Below are positions 1-10,559 of a stretch of 64,000 nt of DNA, piece by piece (positions within the stretch are counted from its first letter, which is position 1; each line of letters starts with the position of its first letter). Origin of the DNA: Aphrocallistes beatrix (Eukaryota > Porifera > Hexactinellida > Sceptrulophora > Aphrocallistidae); assembly GCA_963281255.1 (NCBI GenBank), contig OY725491.1, positions 372,001 to 436,000 of the forward strand. The letters are read 5' to 3'. The notes under the pieces are model-generated. The model worked only from the letters and a program-made list of their open reading frames with translations, searched no databases and had not been told where the DNA came from. A program made the position numbers and the translations under genes.

Positions 1-548
1 ATGAATCCAGTGAGAAGAAAGAAAAGTCTAAATCTTATGGTTTTGCTCTCGGTGGTATTTGTGTGGATAATATTCATATTTATGTCGGTCATTGGTTTGG
101 AATGAATCTAATAGTGTTAACTCTAGATTTGATTGAAGAAAGCAGAATATCTCTCAAGACTGAATTCTGTAAACAAAATACCGAAATCAGAGATATATCT
201 CTATCTCAAGAATTGTTTTACATTTTGCTATCTGGAACAGAATTTCCAATTCAAGTATTTTCAAGAGAAGGCATTCTGACGAGATGTGTTGTTAAGAAAG
301 ATAGCATTGACTGTGCTTATTGTTTCTGTCTAGACCAGCAACACAACATCTTAGTAGCAGACTTTGGAGACTCTAAAGTGAAGATATTTTCCAATGAAGG
401 GAAGCTACTCACCCAATTCGGTGAGAAAGGATCTAAGAAAGGACAGTTCAGTTATATTCGTGGGATATCCGTTAACGAGTTTGGTTCTATTGTCACTGTT
501 GATCGGAAAAGCACTGACTGTCTTCAGTCTTTTACCGTTACCAGCTAA
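1..548 (+). CDS. N1: coiled-coil/NHL propeller family protein, C-terminal part (5' end outside window)
   Basis: The reading frame is open from base 3 to a TAA at 546-548. It corresponds to about residues 245-424 of the 424-aa family template, so the start codon, coiled coil and first propeller blades lie upstream of the window. What is visible is the end of blade 2 and blades 3-6, with the family signatures GICVDNIHIYVG, SQELFYILLSG and VADFGDSKVKIFSNEGK. An internal GTG or ATG is not a credible start because homology continues upstream to base 1. Variable-site residues are HWF in blade 3, DCAY and F in blade 5, and SK and SYIR in blade 6. It has the standard C-terminal cassette and the standard 3' flank. 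No molecular activity is visible beyond a propeller-type binding domain. Confidence 0.8.
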   Translation, partial: ESSEKKEKSKSYGFALGGICVDNIHIYVGHWFGMNLIVLTLDLIEESRISLKTEFCKQNTEIRDISLSQELFYILLSGTEFPIQVFSREGILTRCVVKKDSIDCAYCFCLDQQHNILVADFGDSKVKIFSNEGKLLTQFGEKGSKKGQFSYIRGISVNEFGSIVTVDRKSTDCLQSFTVTS

Positions 549-1426
549 TTTAATTTTGCTTTATGCTTAATTAAAATTGTTTCTCTTAACTAAAGTCCGT
601 TAATCGTTGATATTTTTTGACATTATTTTCTTTATTTTTATTTTGTATTCAACGTGTTAGCATCTTGTACTTATTGAGTAATAAGTATATTGTTGTAATT
701 GTAAAAAGCTTATATTAGAACGCATAAACAATTTTGTTTACTGCTACCATGTTGTCTTGATGATTCGAACTTCTGTTAACTCTTCTATTCTAGATGTTTA
801 TTATACTATACTTTTAACTTTTATTGATAATATTTCAAATCATATTCACTATCGTCACTTCTTCCATCTTATTGTACAGTATATATAATCCTACCTACCC
901 ACATGGACATTCCTTTCTGATAAATCCCTCCTAGGACACTCACTGCTCATGAAACTTGTCCAATTTCCTCTTGGTATAATCAATATTAAACTTGAGCAAT
1001 GAGGCATTCCATCTCATTTACATACTTACACACAAGAATTTGGTCTAATAAATACCATTTACTTTTGTTATCTGAAACGGAATAAATATAAACCATACAC
1101 GTACACTATGATGAAATGCTGTTTAATACGTCAATAGGACGATTGCTTGTCATAGAAACATCTGATAAGAAATGTCATTCAAAGAGCTAGCGACTATCTA
1201 CCATTGTATTGCTCACAATATTAAGTAAATCCACTACGCTATTAATAGCTAACTAACTCTAAATATAGATATATAGCAGAGTTCTAGTATACTACATGTG
1301 TGATAAAACCGTTGCCGAGATAAGTGAAAGACTAAGTTCGATAGAATTCTAATTCAAGAAATGACAATTCTAATAATGTTCGTAGTCAAAATAAACTAGA
1401 ACATAAACGAGCCCACAGGGTTACTA
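549..1426. other. Intergenic: conserved 3' flank of the family, then dispersed repeat R1
   Basis: About 549-860 is the roughly 300-nt AT-rich 3' flank found behind most array genes; it includes a shared ACTCTT(C/G)TATTCTAGATGTTTATT-like stretch. About 890-1190 is a copy of repeat R1, recognisable by GACATTCCTTTCTGA, AGGACACTCACTGC and GAGGCATTCCATCTCAT; related copies lie near 16700, 18900, 29250, 56750 and 59700. I see no coding capacity. Confidence 0.55.
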
Positions 1427-1990
1427 CGAGGGTCACTCAATAAGCTTTGAGCCTGGAGTAGTTGCTTCCATTTGATTGTGTTGAAAATTCCTAGGATTAT
1501 TCATCTACCTATTATTACTTGTATCTTTGGCTTTGAGTTTGATTAGACAAGTTTCTAAAATATTATGCCACATATAATGGAGTGTCCTTGTGGACTCCGA
1601 CACATTTGCAAGCCATTTCCTATGGAAATTTATTTATTCTCTTTATGAGAAATGATAACTGAGAACAAACTTTTGATAATTCAATATTATCAATGATGCG
1701 ATATATTCACAATCCGGGGGGATTCTATGATTATCATATTTAAATTTCGTTTGCAAAACATAAATAAATGTTCAAATATATCTCAATTCAACACTTGTGG
1801 TTTTGTTTTCATATATGCTAATACAAAATATCTTAGACAATTTCTTCATCACAATATTTTAGAAACTTGTCCGATTGAAATCAAACTCAAATTCAAAGAT
1901 AATAATAGGTAGGTGAATAATCCTAGAAACTTTCAACAAAATCAAACGGAAGCAACTACTCCAGGCTCAAAACATATTGAGTGACCCTCG
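1427..1990. mobile_element. Long-TIR MITE, Tc1/mariner-like, TA-flanked
   Basis: The two ends are inverted repeats of roughly 95 nt, beginning CGAGGGTCACTCAATAAG and ending in the near-perfect reverse complement (GAGTGACCCTCG). TA dinucleotides flank both sides (1425-1426 and 1991-1992). The 564-nt element has no transposase; the 61-codon ORF inside it is not convincing. TA duplication and long terminal inverted repeats are typical of non-autonomous Tc1/mariner elements. Confidence 0.7.
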
Positions 1991-2057
1991 TAGAACATAA
2001 TCCTACTGAAGTGAATATGACGTGTTGATACCCTCTAAGTACCCTGATCATATAAGA

Positions 2058-2237
2058 CATCCACTGTAGTATCAATGTGAAACTAAGAATGAGGTTGAAG
2101 TGTAGTCACTAGGATATAGAATTTCTTTGTGGTGTATTACGATGAAATATAAATGTGAGTAAACTGTATTCTTTTCTTATTGAATAAATTGTAATTGTTT
2201 GTACTCGGTTCTTAATTGAAATAATAGCGAATCTATA
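2058..2237 (+). promoter_or_regulatory. Type A upstream block of N2
   Basis: This 180-nt block runs from CATCCACTGTAGTATC to the ATG. It recurs at exactly the same distance upstream of N2, N3, N4, N5, N6, N8, N12, N13 and N15. It holds TATAAA at 2148-2153 (-90 relative to the ATG), suggesting transcription starts about 60 nt before the ATG. The start context (ATAATGG, A at -3 and G at +4) is good for animal initiation. Confidence 0.6.
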
Positions 2238-3512
2238 ATGGCAACAGCAGATCCAGGATCTGGTCCTGCTAGTTTATTCGGAGTGAGTAACAAACTCCAG
2301 AATAAAGTGAACTCGTTTAGAGAAATGATTGAACGGAAGAAGTTGGAAGTAAGAAGAGTCAGCAAAGAAATGAGAAGTCTTATCGAAACGAAAGAAGAAG
2401 AAATTATCCGAGAATTGAATGATATTTTGGAAGAAGTGAATACTAAAATGGAAAGAAAGAAAATTGGAGTTCAGAAAGAGATACGAGAGTTAGAGATTAA
2501 GAAAAGTGAAATCAACAAAATTCTTCAAAACCTCAATCAAAATATAACTGAATTTCCACAATTGTCTGAAGCAATCGAGAAGGCGAAAAGAGAAATGGAC
2601 ATTGATATTCCAAATGTGAAGTTAACGTGGAGAGTAGATGAATTGAAAGATTATATAAATAGAATGTGTCGTTGTGATCAACATATTCTAGTTTATAATG
2701 AAGATACTCGGTATCAACTGGAATGGAGTAAGTGCGAGTATGGAAGTGGAGACAATCAACTCTGTCATCCATGGGGTATAGCAACTAATCCTATGAATGA
2801 AAATATTTATGTAGCTGACAAATCGAATCACAGAGTTCAGATTTTCTCTAGAGAAGGTGAATGGATCAGATCTGTGAAAGATGAAGAAATGAAATATCCA
2901 GAGAATATTCTATTCCACAACCAATCAATTTACGTACAATGTAGTGAAGCAATTTTGAAATTGAATGAATTCCCTGAGAAGAAAGAAAAGTCTAAATCTT
3001 ATGGTTTTGCTCTCGGAGGTATCTGCACAGATAATATTCATATTTATGTTGGTCAATGGAAGGGAATGAATCTAATAGTGTTAACTCTAGCTTTGATTAA
3101 AGAAAACAGAATATTTCTCAAGACAGAATTCTGTAAACAAAATACTGAAATCAGAGATATATCTCTATCTCAAGAATTGTTTTACATTTTGCTATCTGAA
3201 AAAGAATTTCCAATTCAAGCATTTTCTAGAGAAGGCATTCTGACAAGATGTGTTGTTAAGAAAGGTAGCATTCACTCTGCTTTTTGTTTCTGTCTAGATC
3301 AGCAACAGAACATCTTAGTAGCAGACTGTGGAGACTCTAAAGTGAAGATATTTTCCAAAGAAGGGAAGCTACTCACTCAGTTCGGTAAGAAAGGATCTAT
3401 GAAAGGTCAGTTCAGTGGTCTTCTTGGGATTTCAATTAATGAGTTTGGTTCTATTGTCACTGTTGATCGGAAGAACACTTCCTGTCTCCAGTTCTTCACC
3501 ATTATTAGCTAA
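2238..3512 (+). CDS. N2: coiled-coil/NHL propeller protein, 424 aa
   Basis: This is a single-exon gene starting at the ATG of the invariant MATADPGSGPASLFG N-terminus. Residues about 17-120 are charged heptad-like coiled coil, followed by a linker with MCRCDQH and six NHL-like blades (about 164-424; for example PWGIATNPMNENIYVAD and NILVADCGDSKVKIFS). Its coil cassette (KEIRELEIKKSEINKILQNL) is unique in the window and more diverged than the others; the C-terminal cassette is standard. Variable-site residues include EYGSG, CH, KS in place of QW, QWK, HSAF, C and SGLL. There is no RING, B-box, signal peptide or membrane segment, so it is probably cytosolic. NHL propellers in TRIM/Brat proteins bind RNA or protein; which applies here is unknown. 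Confidence 0.87.
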   Translation: MATADPGSGPASLFGVSNKLQNKVNSFREMIERKKLEVRRVSKEMRSLIETKEEEIIRELNDILEEVNTKMERKKIGVQKEIRELEIKKSEINKILQNLNQNITEFPQLSEAIEKAKREMDIDIPNVKLTWRVDELKDYINRMCRCDQHILVYNEDTRYQLEWSKCEYGSGDNQLCHPWGIATNPMNENIYVADKSNHRVQIFSREGEWIRSVKDEEMKYPENILFHNQSIYVQCSEAILKLNEFPEKKEKSKSYGFALGGICTDNIHIYVGQWKGMNLIVLTLALIKENRIFLKTEFCKQNTEIRDISLSQELFYILLSEKEFPIQAFSREGILTRCVVKKGSIHSAFCFCLDQQQNILVADCGDSKVKIFSKEGKLLTQFGKKGSMKGQFSGLLGISINEFGSIVTVDRKNTSCLQFFTIIS

Positions 3513-4386
3513 TTTACTTCTTGTATTATGTCCACTTAAGATTGGCATTATTTTCAATATTCCTATTTTGTGTTCAATGATTTGTTAGGAATTTTATATC
3601 TTAGTATTATTACTGTATTTGTTAGGACTAAACTCTTTACTCACTACTATGTTGTCTTGCTAATTCAATCTTATCTGTTAACTCTTGTATTCTAAATGTT
3701 TATTAAACAATACGTTTACTTTTATTGATATTATTCAAAACCCTATTCTCTTAAATATTTTGAAATATTTTATTTATATTTTACAAGTCTTAAATACAAT
3801 GCTTACTAGCTCCCATTCTTCTACCTCAGTATTCTCGTATGTGTGTAAGTGCAGCTCTATTGATATAACAGAACTAGCGGAAGCAGTACGGTAGGCCCGA
3901 CATTTTCCATACAGCTTTTTCTCTGAATATTATCACAGACATCATAGGCGTAGGCTCCAGTAGGCTGGTAGGAGCAAAATATCCTCGTCTACACTCCTGA
4001 AATAGCAACGTCACGATTTGCCATAACACTTCCAGTTAGCTTCAGTCTGGTCTGATAATCGGTAAGTCAATCACGTAGATAAGCTTAGATTCCTTTGATG
4101 TATGGATCAACAACCCTATTCTTTCATAAATTCAAGTCTAAGATTCTACTCGAATTTGTTTACTCAACTTCAATCAGTCATAGCCTACTATATACAATAT
4201 TTATATATGCTGATAATACATTCCTAAGCTCTATTGTGCTTTGTTAATTATTTAAGGCAGCTCATGTATTAGTTCAACCATCTTCTACCGCATCCCTAGT
4301 CCCAAATTCGCAAGTTACTCTGAGGCCTTATTATAGTAGGCTATGAATCAGTGTAATTATGCATTGATTCAGTCATATAAGTTTAA
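3513..4386. other. Intergenic: 3' flank of N2 and unassigned DNA
   Basis: Bases 3513-3860 match the common family 3' flank. The rest, to the gypsy fragment, shows no ORF with recognisable homology. A segment near 3795-3850 (CTTACTAGCTCCCATTCTTC) recurs near 41620, so it belongs to the ancient duplicated intergenic DNA. Confidence 0.4.
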
Positions 4387-4700
4387 ACCAGCGGTACCAA
4401 TTTCCAGGAATTTAATGTGAATCAGACACTAAACCATTCTGAACGAGAAGCGATACACGAACATAGAGAAGTCTTTGCGGTGAACCCTAAAAGGCCTAAA
4501 GAAGTAAAGACCGAATCTCAATAGTCGCGTTCAAGGAAGTATCTCCGTAAGAGATTCAGATTATGAGTATTACATACTGTCCAACTCCCCCGACTTCGTT
4601 TGTCAATCCCGAGTCTCCCGGGAGCTATATAATCCTTATTTGACCAATTTTCTCTCTATTCAAACCGATATTCTACATTCTTAATTCAATATTTCACCCA
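4387..4700 (+). mobile_element. Gypsy fragment plus LTR-like segment
   Basis: Bases 4387-4515 match the protease/RT junction of the decayed gypsy family better preserved at 48180-48330 and 52195-52300 (for example FAVNPKRPKEVKT). Bases about 4545-4700 (AGAGATTCAGATTATG, then GGGAGCTATATAA) match about 51310-51480, just before another gag relic, so this may be an LTR or leader. The coding part is too short and broken to function. Confidence 0.5.
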
Positions 4701-4711
4701 ACTTTAAGACA

Positions 4712-5204
4712 ACAAGCGCGCTTCGCTTGCTTGCGCTGCGCGGCTGGCGAACACTTCGTGTCCGCCGGAGGCTCCCTTCGGTCGCCTGGGGTCACATTGA
4801 TTAATTATAAGGGAGATAACATCTCTAAATACGCCTGTCCTACTGGCATAACCGATATCGCACGAAAAATCAGCAAATTTGTCCATTTTTAAAATTTTGA
4901 TGCGTAATGATGACGTCATAACAGAGTGATGAGTCATCATTTTTTGATAATAGTTGGATCATATGTGAGGTATGTTAGTATACAGATTCTATTAAAATTT
5001 CAGGCTTCTATCTCCTATAAGAGCTGAGTTATGCTCGGAAAACTGTCTAGCTTAACTTTTTAAAATGTGACAATGACGTCATAATTCCATGATGAGTCAA
5101 CATTTTCGTCTGAGCTAAGAAATTACTGGAGCCATAGCCAAAAGACTCCCACATGCCAAAAATCAGCTTTCTACGCCTGGCAGTTTCTTCAATCAATTCG
5201 TTAC

Positions 5205-5265
<61 letters not shown>

Positions 5266-5299
5266 CACACATACACATTAATCGAGTTTTAATAGTAAG
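4712..5299. repeat. Dispersed repeat R4 with CRE and AP-1 sites
   Basis: It starts with a GC-rich hairpin run (ACAAGCGCGCTTCGC, then a GAACACTTCGTGTCCGCC hairpin) and ends in a TA microsatellite and AATAGTAAG. A closely similar full copy is at 43789-44346 and a 5' part at 38940-39145. It contains TGACGTCA at 4911-4918 and 5074-5081 and TGAGTCA at 4930-4936 and 5093-5099, the consensus CREB/ATF and AP-1 sites. I see no coding capacity. The class of element is unresolved. Confidence 0.6.
5207..5258. repeat. (TA)n microsatellite
   Basis: This is a run of about 26 TA units inside repeat R4, followed by ACACATACACACATAC. The same position in the 43789 copy has a shorter TA run, so the length is unstable. 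Confidence 0.9.
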
Positions 5300-5386
5300 G
5301 ATAACCACACGTATTAGGTTTTATATCACTGTCAGGTAACCATGGTTCCCGCAAGGCATCACTCAGATATATGCCTAGGATTATTA

Positions 5387-5568
5387 CAGTCAGGGTCGCT
5401 TATTATGAACCCGCATAATATGAACATTCGTTTAATATGAACTAACCTCCTGGTCCCAATTTCATTTTTTAGATAGGATTTGTATTGAATCAAGTTCCCT
5501 TATGAATTATCTTTATTATGAACAGATTTTTTGGTCCCCTGGTGATTCACAATAAACTACCCTGACTG
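5387..5568. mobile_element. Small MITE, CAGTCAGGGTC terminal repeats, TA-flanked
   Basis: It begins CAGTCAGGGTCGCTTATTAT and ends in an inverted, diverged copy (TACCCTGACTG), with TA on both sides (5385-5386, 5569-5570). Length is 182 nt. A relative is at 60765-60934 and a partial one at 39165-39231. The pattern fits a non-autonomous pogo/Tc1-mariner element. Confidence 0.65.
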
Positions 5569-5680
5569 TATGTCTATCTAGTCTAGCTATTATCTCAAAC
5601 AAGAATTTCATTAAACCCAAGCTTACTTGTCTTATGTTTCAGTCAGTTTCATTACATAAATTCTAGTTTGTTATTTATTC

Positions 5681-6625
5681 ATGGCAAAACGGACCAGTAT
5701 TCCTGAGTTGAGGAAGGATGAAAGAATCGAAAGATGGAAGCCTCTCTTCGAGGCAGCTACCGCCCGTATCTGTGCCACTGAAGGTGAGGGAAGAAATCGC
5801 TCCAGATGCTCTTTATCTACATCTGCAGGAACATTGCAGAAAGGGAGTTAGTCGTTGAGTGGTATCAGAGCACTTGGATACAGGAGATGTGGACGAGGCA
5901 CTCACAGTGTTAATTCAGAACCTGGACCCACCTACAGACTCTATGTCGAACTGATTGGGTCCAAGGGGAAGACATTGATGTGTTCTTCTATAGATTCAAG
6001 AATGCCGGAACAGAAGCGAAGGCTCCGATGCAGATGTTGTGCAGTGTGTTAGTTAGTCAGTTGCCTGAACAGGTTCAGCCGATAAAAGAATGGCTAGGAA
6101 GGGAAGAGAATGCAGAGATCACGGTACCTAAGGGTAGGGAGCTCTTACGACCATTCTGAACGGGAAGCGATATACGAACTGCTAGCGAAGCATAGAGAAG
6201 TTTTTGTGGTGAAGCCTAAAAGGCCGAACGAAGTAAAGAGCGCAAATCACCACATCACACTCCTAGATGAGTGCCCCGTGAAACACCGTCCGTTACGAAT
6301 GTCACCCGACACAGAACGTGAGGTAGCCAGGAAAATAGACAAATGTCGAGAAATAGGATTATAAGACCTTCTGACTCTCCGTGAGGGAGCAGGATAATCT
6401 TAATGCGATAATCTTAAATCGATGTGTAGACGCGAAGGACATTTTCGACCGCATTGCAGGTAGCCAGATATTCTCTACGCTTGATTGCGCTTCTGCATAC
6501 TGGAGTATCCCCGTCCAGGAAAAGGACAAGGAATATACAACCTTCGTCTCAGCCAGGGGGAAGTTTGAATTTAATCGAATGCCATTTGGGCTTTGTAGTT
6601 GTCAGGCATCCTACCAGCAGGACAG
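5681..6625 (+). mobile_element. Decayed Ty3/gypsy fragment (gag start, RT)
   Basis: Near 5681 an ATG opens a gag-like frame (ERWKPLFEAATARI) that resembles the Gag start of the intact element at 24378 (EDWRYLFEAATQHI). It breaks soon after. Bases 6150-6364 encode the N-terminal RT lead-in (EVFVVKPKRPNEVK) and 6430-6615 the RT core with LDCASAYWSIPV and FNRMPFGL. Zinc knuckles, protease and integrase are missing, and there are stops and frameshifts. The right edge is fused to repeat R3 sequence. Confidence 0.75.
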
Positions 6626-6818
6626 TTTTCAATATTGGCCCAATCCTGTTAAACCTGAACACTCCTAAAACCTTGGCATCAGCTGTAAAATCTGAGAAAA
6701 AATGTAATTCAAAAAGCAAGCGAATATTTACCATTCGATTGTTGACAATCTTAAGTTAATCCACTGAGTTATTAATCAACTAAATCTAAATATAGATCTA
6801 TAGCAGAGTTCTAGCATA

Positions 6819-6998
6819 CATCCACTGTAGTATCAATGTGAAACTAAGAATGAAGTTGAAGTGTAGTCACTAGGATATAGAATTTCTTTGTGGTGTATTA
6901 CGATGAAATATAAATGTGAATAAACTGTATTCTTTTCTTATTGAATAAATTGTAATTGTTTGTACTCTGTTCTTAATTGAAATAATAGTGAATCTATA
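6819..6998 (+). promoter_or_regulatory. Type A upstream block of N3
   Basis: Same 180-nt block as before N2, with TATAAA at 6909-6914. It has small differences (GAATGAAG in place of GAATGAGG, GTGAATAAAC in place of GTGAGTAAAC), so the GTGAGT beside the TATA box is not strictly kept. Confidence 0.6.
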
Positions 6999-8273
6999 AT
7001 GGCAACAGCAGATCCAGGATCTGGTCCTGCTAGTTTATTCGGAGTGAGTAACAAACTCCAGAGTAAAGTGAACTCGTTTAGAGAAATGATTGAACGGAAG
7101 AAGTTGGAAGTAAGAAGAGTCAGCAAAGAAATGAGAAGTCTTATCGAAACGAAAGAAGAAGAAATTATCCGAGAATTGAATGCTATTTGGGAAGAATTGA
7201 ACGCTAAAATGGAAAGAAAGAAGGTAGAAATACAGACGAAAATCGCAGCATTTGAAGAAAAAGCCAGAGAAATGGAGAAATTATACGAAGAATTGAGTGC
7301 AGAGAGTAGTCCACTCTTCAATGTCTCTGAAAAAGTCGATTCAGTGAAAAGAAAAATGGATATTGATATTCCTAATGTGAAGTTAACGTGGAGAGTAGAT
7401 AAATTGAAAGATTGTATAAATAGAATGTGTCGTTGTGATCAACAGATTCTAGTTTATAATGAAGATACTCAGTATCAACTGAAATGGAGTAAGTGCAAGT
7501 TTGGAAAAGGAGACAATCAACTCAATAGTTCATGGGGTATAGCGACTAATCCTATGAATGAGAATATTTATGTAGCTGACCAATGTAATCACAGAGTTCA
7601 GATTTTCTCTAGAGAAGGAGAATGGATCAGATCTGTGAAAGATGAAGAAATGAAATATCCACAAAATATTATATTTCACAACCAATCAATTTTCGTACAA
7701 TGTTTTAGAGCAATTCTGAAATTGAATGAATTTACTGAGAAGAAACAAAACTCTAAATCTTATGATTTTCTTCTCATAGGTATCTGTACAGATAATATTC
7801 ATATTTATGTCGGTCAACGGAATAGAATGAATCTAATAGTGTTAACTCTAGATTTGATTGAAGAAAACAGAATATCTCTCAAGACTGAATTCTGTAATCA
7901 AAATACTGAAATCAGAGATATATCTCTATCTCAAGAATTGTTTTACATTTTGCTATCTGGAACAGAATTTCCAATTCAAGTATTTTCTAGAGAAGGCATT
8001 CTGACAAGATGTGTTGTTAAGAAAGATAGCATTAACTCTGCTCATTGTTTCTGTCTAGATCAGCAACACAACATCTTCGTAGCAGACTTTGAAGACTCTA
8101 AAGTGAAGATATTTTCCAATGAAGGGAAGCTACTCACTCAGTTCGGTGAGAAAGGGTCTGAGAAAGGACAGTTCAGTTATATTCGTGGGATATCCGTCGA
8201 TGTGTTTGGTTCTATTGTCACTGTTGATTCTAAGAAATCTGACCCTCTTCAGTCTTTTGCGATTATCAGCTAA
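6999..8273 (+). CDS. N3: coiled-coil/NHL propeller protein, 424 aa
   Basis: Intact single-exon family member with the invariant start MATADPGSGPASLFG. Its coil cassette is the TKIAAFEEKAREMEKLYEEL type shared with N7, N11 and N12, ending SPLFNVSEKVDSVKRKMDI. Six NHL-like blades follow. Variable-site residues are KFGKG and NSS (blade 1 entry), C (VADQCNHR), FRA (blade 2), L and I around DFLLIG, QRNR (blade 3), SAH and F/E (VADFEDSK) in blade 5, and SYIR in blade 6. It is the only copy with E in place of G after VADF. The C-terminus is standard (LQSFAIIS). A MITE sits 195 nt past the stop. No RING, B-box or transmembrane segment is present. Confidence 0.87.
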   Translation: MATADPGSGPASLFGVSNKLQSKVNSFREMIERKKLEVRRVSKEMRSLIETKEEEIIRELNAIWEELNAKMERKKVEIQTKIAAFEEKAREMEKLYEELSAESSPLFNVSEKVDSVKRKMDIDIPNVKLTWRVDKLKDCINRMCRCDQQILVYNEDTQYQLKWSKCKFGKGDNQLNSSWGIATNPMNENIYVADQCNHRVQIFSREGEWIRSVKDEEMKYPQNIIFHNQSIFVQCFRAILKLNEFTEKKQNSKSYDFLLIGICTDNIHIYVGQRNRMNLIVLTLDLIEENRISLKTEFCNQNTEIRDISLSQELFYILLSGTEFPIQVFSREGILTRCVVKKDSINSAHCFCLDQQHNIFVADFEDSKVKIFSNEGKLLTQFGEKGSEKGQFSYIRGISVDVFGSIVTVDSKKSDPLQSFAIIS

Positions 8274-8467
8274 TTGACTTTTGTTGTATCTTTAGTTAAG
8301 ATTATTCCTCTAAACTAAGCTCACTAATCTTCAGTATATTTTAGCTTTTCTTTATTCTTATTTTGTATTTAACGATTGGTTAGGGTTTTATTTATAGATT
8401 TAGAAGTTTATTGTCGTTATTGTGAATAGCTTAAATATTATAACGCAAAAACCTTTGTTTGCTACTA

Positions 8468-8786
8468 CAGTACACCCTCGCTTATCCGAGCAACTCTGTT
8501 CCGATGTTCGAAAAAATCGTTCGGATTAGTGAATTTGTTCCGATTAGTGAAATAACACTAATTCAATGGGGCATTAATTATAATAAATTTGCATTGTTAG
8601 AATATTAAGGATATTATTTCGCTATGAATGTTTATTTAACGAGATTTCTCAATCTTATTGATAGATTTAAGTTTATAAACGTTTATTCAAATCATAGAAG
8701 CGAATAAAATTATATTTTGGGTGTTCGGAGTGTTCGGATTAGCGAGGGTTCGGATTGGCGAGGTTCGGACTAGCGAGGGTGTACTG
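8468..8786. mobile_element. MITE, CAGTACACCCTCGCT terminal repeats, pogo-like
   Basis: The ends are inverted: CAGTACACCCTCGCTTATCC at left and AGCGAGGGTGTACTG at right, with TA on both sides (8466-8467, 8787-8788). The paralogous flank behind N8 (near 31335) reads GCTACTACCATG without an insert, an empty site with one TA. A second copy is at 20933-21264. It has no transposase; such termini are typical of pogo/Tigger-type elements. Confidence 0.8.
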
Positions 8787-9255
8787 TACCATATTGTCTT
8801 AATGTTTCGAGATTTTCTTTCAACTCTTGTATTCTAGTACTAGTAGTTTGTTTTTCAATCCTTTAACTTTTATTGATTTTATTCCAAATCCCATTCTTTG
8901 AATATTTTGAAATACGTTGCACTTCTGTAAACACCTCGAGACCAGAGCTATGTTCCCTCAGGACTATTTGAAATAGCTCCAATTTTGAAATGTGCTGTTC
9001 ATTTGGGTAAATTTATATTATTTAACAACAAAATCACATTATTCGACAAGTTGAGCGTTTTAAATACCGCACTTAACGCGCTCTGTGGGAAACACTGGCC
9101 AGACACCCCAGTTATTGAGTAGTTAGATATACTGTGTCAAATAAGCATAGCTCGTTACAAAAACTAAGCGTTTTAAGAGAATAATCCTAGATCCGTGTAA
9201 ACTATCATCCTCAATCGTTATGTATATAGTAATACAACTTTAGAAAGATTAACAT
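8787..9255. other. Intergenic: rest of N3 3' flank
   Basis: The N3 3' flank continues after the MITE to about 8920 and further matches the N8 flank (near 31480-31680, for example CACTTAACGCGCTCTGTGGG). I see no gene. Confidence 0.45.
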
Positions 9256-9365
9256 TTGAACTGGCATCACTGGTCCGGTTTTAATTGGACCACTTTTCAA
9301 TCGTGGCTCGGAATGGTCTTAAACCTGACCACTCCTAGACTGTGGCGTCGGCTCACTTTGTACTT
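9256..9365. repeat. Dispersed repeat R3
   Basis: Contains the recurring string TCCGGTTTTAATTGGACCAC, then AAACCTGACCACTCCTA and GTGGCGTCGGCT. Similar copies occur near 16990, 29460, 31720, 38600 and 57160. Its outer ends tend toward GGCACCAC and GTGGCGTC, a weak inverted pair. I see no coding capacity. Confidence 0.5.
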
Positions 9366-9574
9366 TACATTCGTTATAATCAGTGGCATAGAGTGGCCTA
9401 TGCTCCTCAATCCTGGCAGACTGAATTATTTATTAAAAAAGATAGAAGAATGACTACTACCGCTTCGAAAGGACCTCCAAAACATACGTAGGTCTAGTAA
9501 TACTAGTTTGCTGTCTGTTACTTATTACTTTCTTATTTTTGCAGTTAATTAGATAGTTTATTTAATATAACAGC

Positions 9575-10549
9575 TGTCAAGCGCCAACAGCTAGACTTGA
9601 CAACTGCATTGGTCAAGGATATGACGGTGCATCATCGTTTTCAGGTGAAAGTACGGGAGCAGCTGTTCGATTTCTGATTGAAGCACCAAACGCACACTAC
9701 TACCATTGTCCATGCACTGTTTGAATCTGAGCACTGCGAAGCAATCTCTGTGAAATCTACCAATCACGCACAAGATGTCATCAAGGACACAATTTCGTGT
9801 TTTAAATCGAGCGCTAAGCGGGCAGATTTGCTGAAGTCCAGTATCCATGGTGAAGAGACACTCACATCTCCAAGACGCAGCTCATCACTCTCACAACGCA
9901 CTTCCTCGAGCAGCACACTTCAGTGGTTTACCTATGAAGTTTGCTGAAGTTTGTGATGGCTGCACTTCAAAGAATGTCTGACTGCAGTCACTGATGCTCG
10001 CAAGACGGCAATTATACTCATGAACTCCATTCCCAGCCTAACTTTGTGGTTTCTATAGTTGCGCTTGAGGAGCTCTCTGGTCTGTTATTGCCAACAACAC
10101 GACAACTGCAAAAACCGAGTCTTGATTTGTTTTGGTGATTGACAACATCAAAGATCTTAACGATACACTGCGTCAGATGAGATGTGCTGAGAAATTCAAG
10201 GAACTGTTTGCTGAGCTGAAGCGTCACTGTTTCCAACATGCTTGACATTGAACTGACCAATCCCTGGTTAGCATCAGCTCAGTCTACAGAGCTGCAGCAG
10301 TGGTACGGATCAGTCTGTTGAAGACTATTTTAGAATAAATGTCTTCTATCCAGACATAGACAGCATTGTCAATGACTTGGAACTTCGGTTTGGTGAGAGG
10401 CAGTGAAGAGTGGCGGAACTAGCACGACTGATTCCAGCATTCATGTCAGGAAATAGTGAGGACAACTGGTCTGTTGCGGAATCGACCATCTCCGTTTATG
10501 GTCACTCACTGGAAGATCTGATGGTTGTGGTCTGCAGTGACTACTGCCT
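9575..10549 (+). mobile_element. hAT-superfamily transposase relic
   Basis: Broken frames carry hAT (ZMYM/P52rIPK-type) landmarks: CIGQGYDGASSFSG near 9605-9650, then HCLNLSTAK near 9713 in another frame, and near 10320-10405 VEDYFRINVFYPDIDSIV followed by LELRF, matching the conserved region before the hAT dimerisation tail. There are many frameshifts and stops. A MITE interrupts the relic at 10560. Shorter copies of the same element lie at 20155-20725 and 32028-32420. Confidence 0.7.
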
Positions 10550-10559
10550 GTGGCATATA

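Noticed and set aside
2150-2230. A 5' UTR intron from GTGAGT next to the TATA box to ATAATAG before the ATG
   Set aside because: The GTGAGT lies only 2-3 nt after TATAAA, upstream of the expected transcription start, and N3 has GTGAAT there. Type B genes have no matching donor.
2177-2365. A conserved antisense ORF of about 62 codons over the start of almost every array gene
   Set aside because: It mirrors the invariant N-terminal coding DNA and promoter; its conservation follows from the sense gene and it has no independent signal.
4712-4790. tRNA or other structured RNA gene in the GC-rich hairpin region
   Set aside because: Hairpins are present, but there is no A/B box set or cloverleaf, and the region is part of a dispersed repeat.
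9678-9947. A small gene of 89 codons (antisense partner at 9591-9848)
   Set aside because: Both are frames within a decayed hAT transposase; neighbouring frames carry the transposase motifs.
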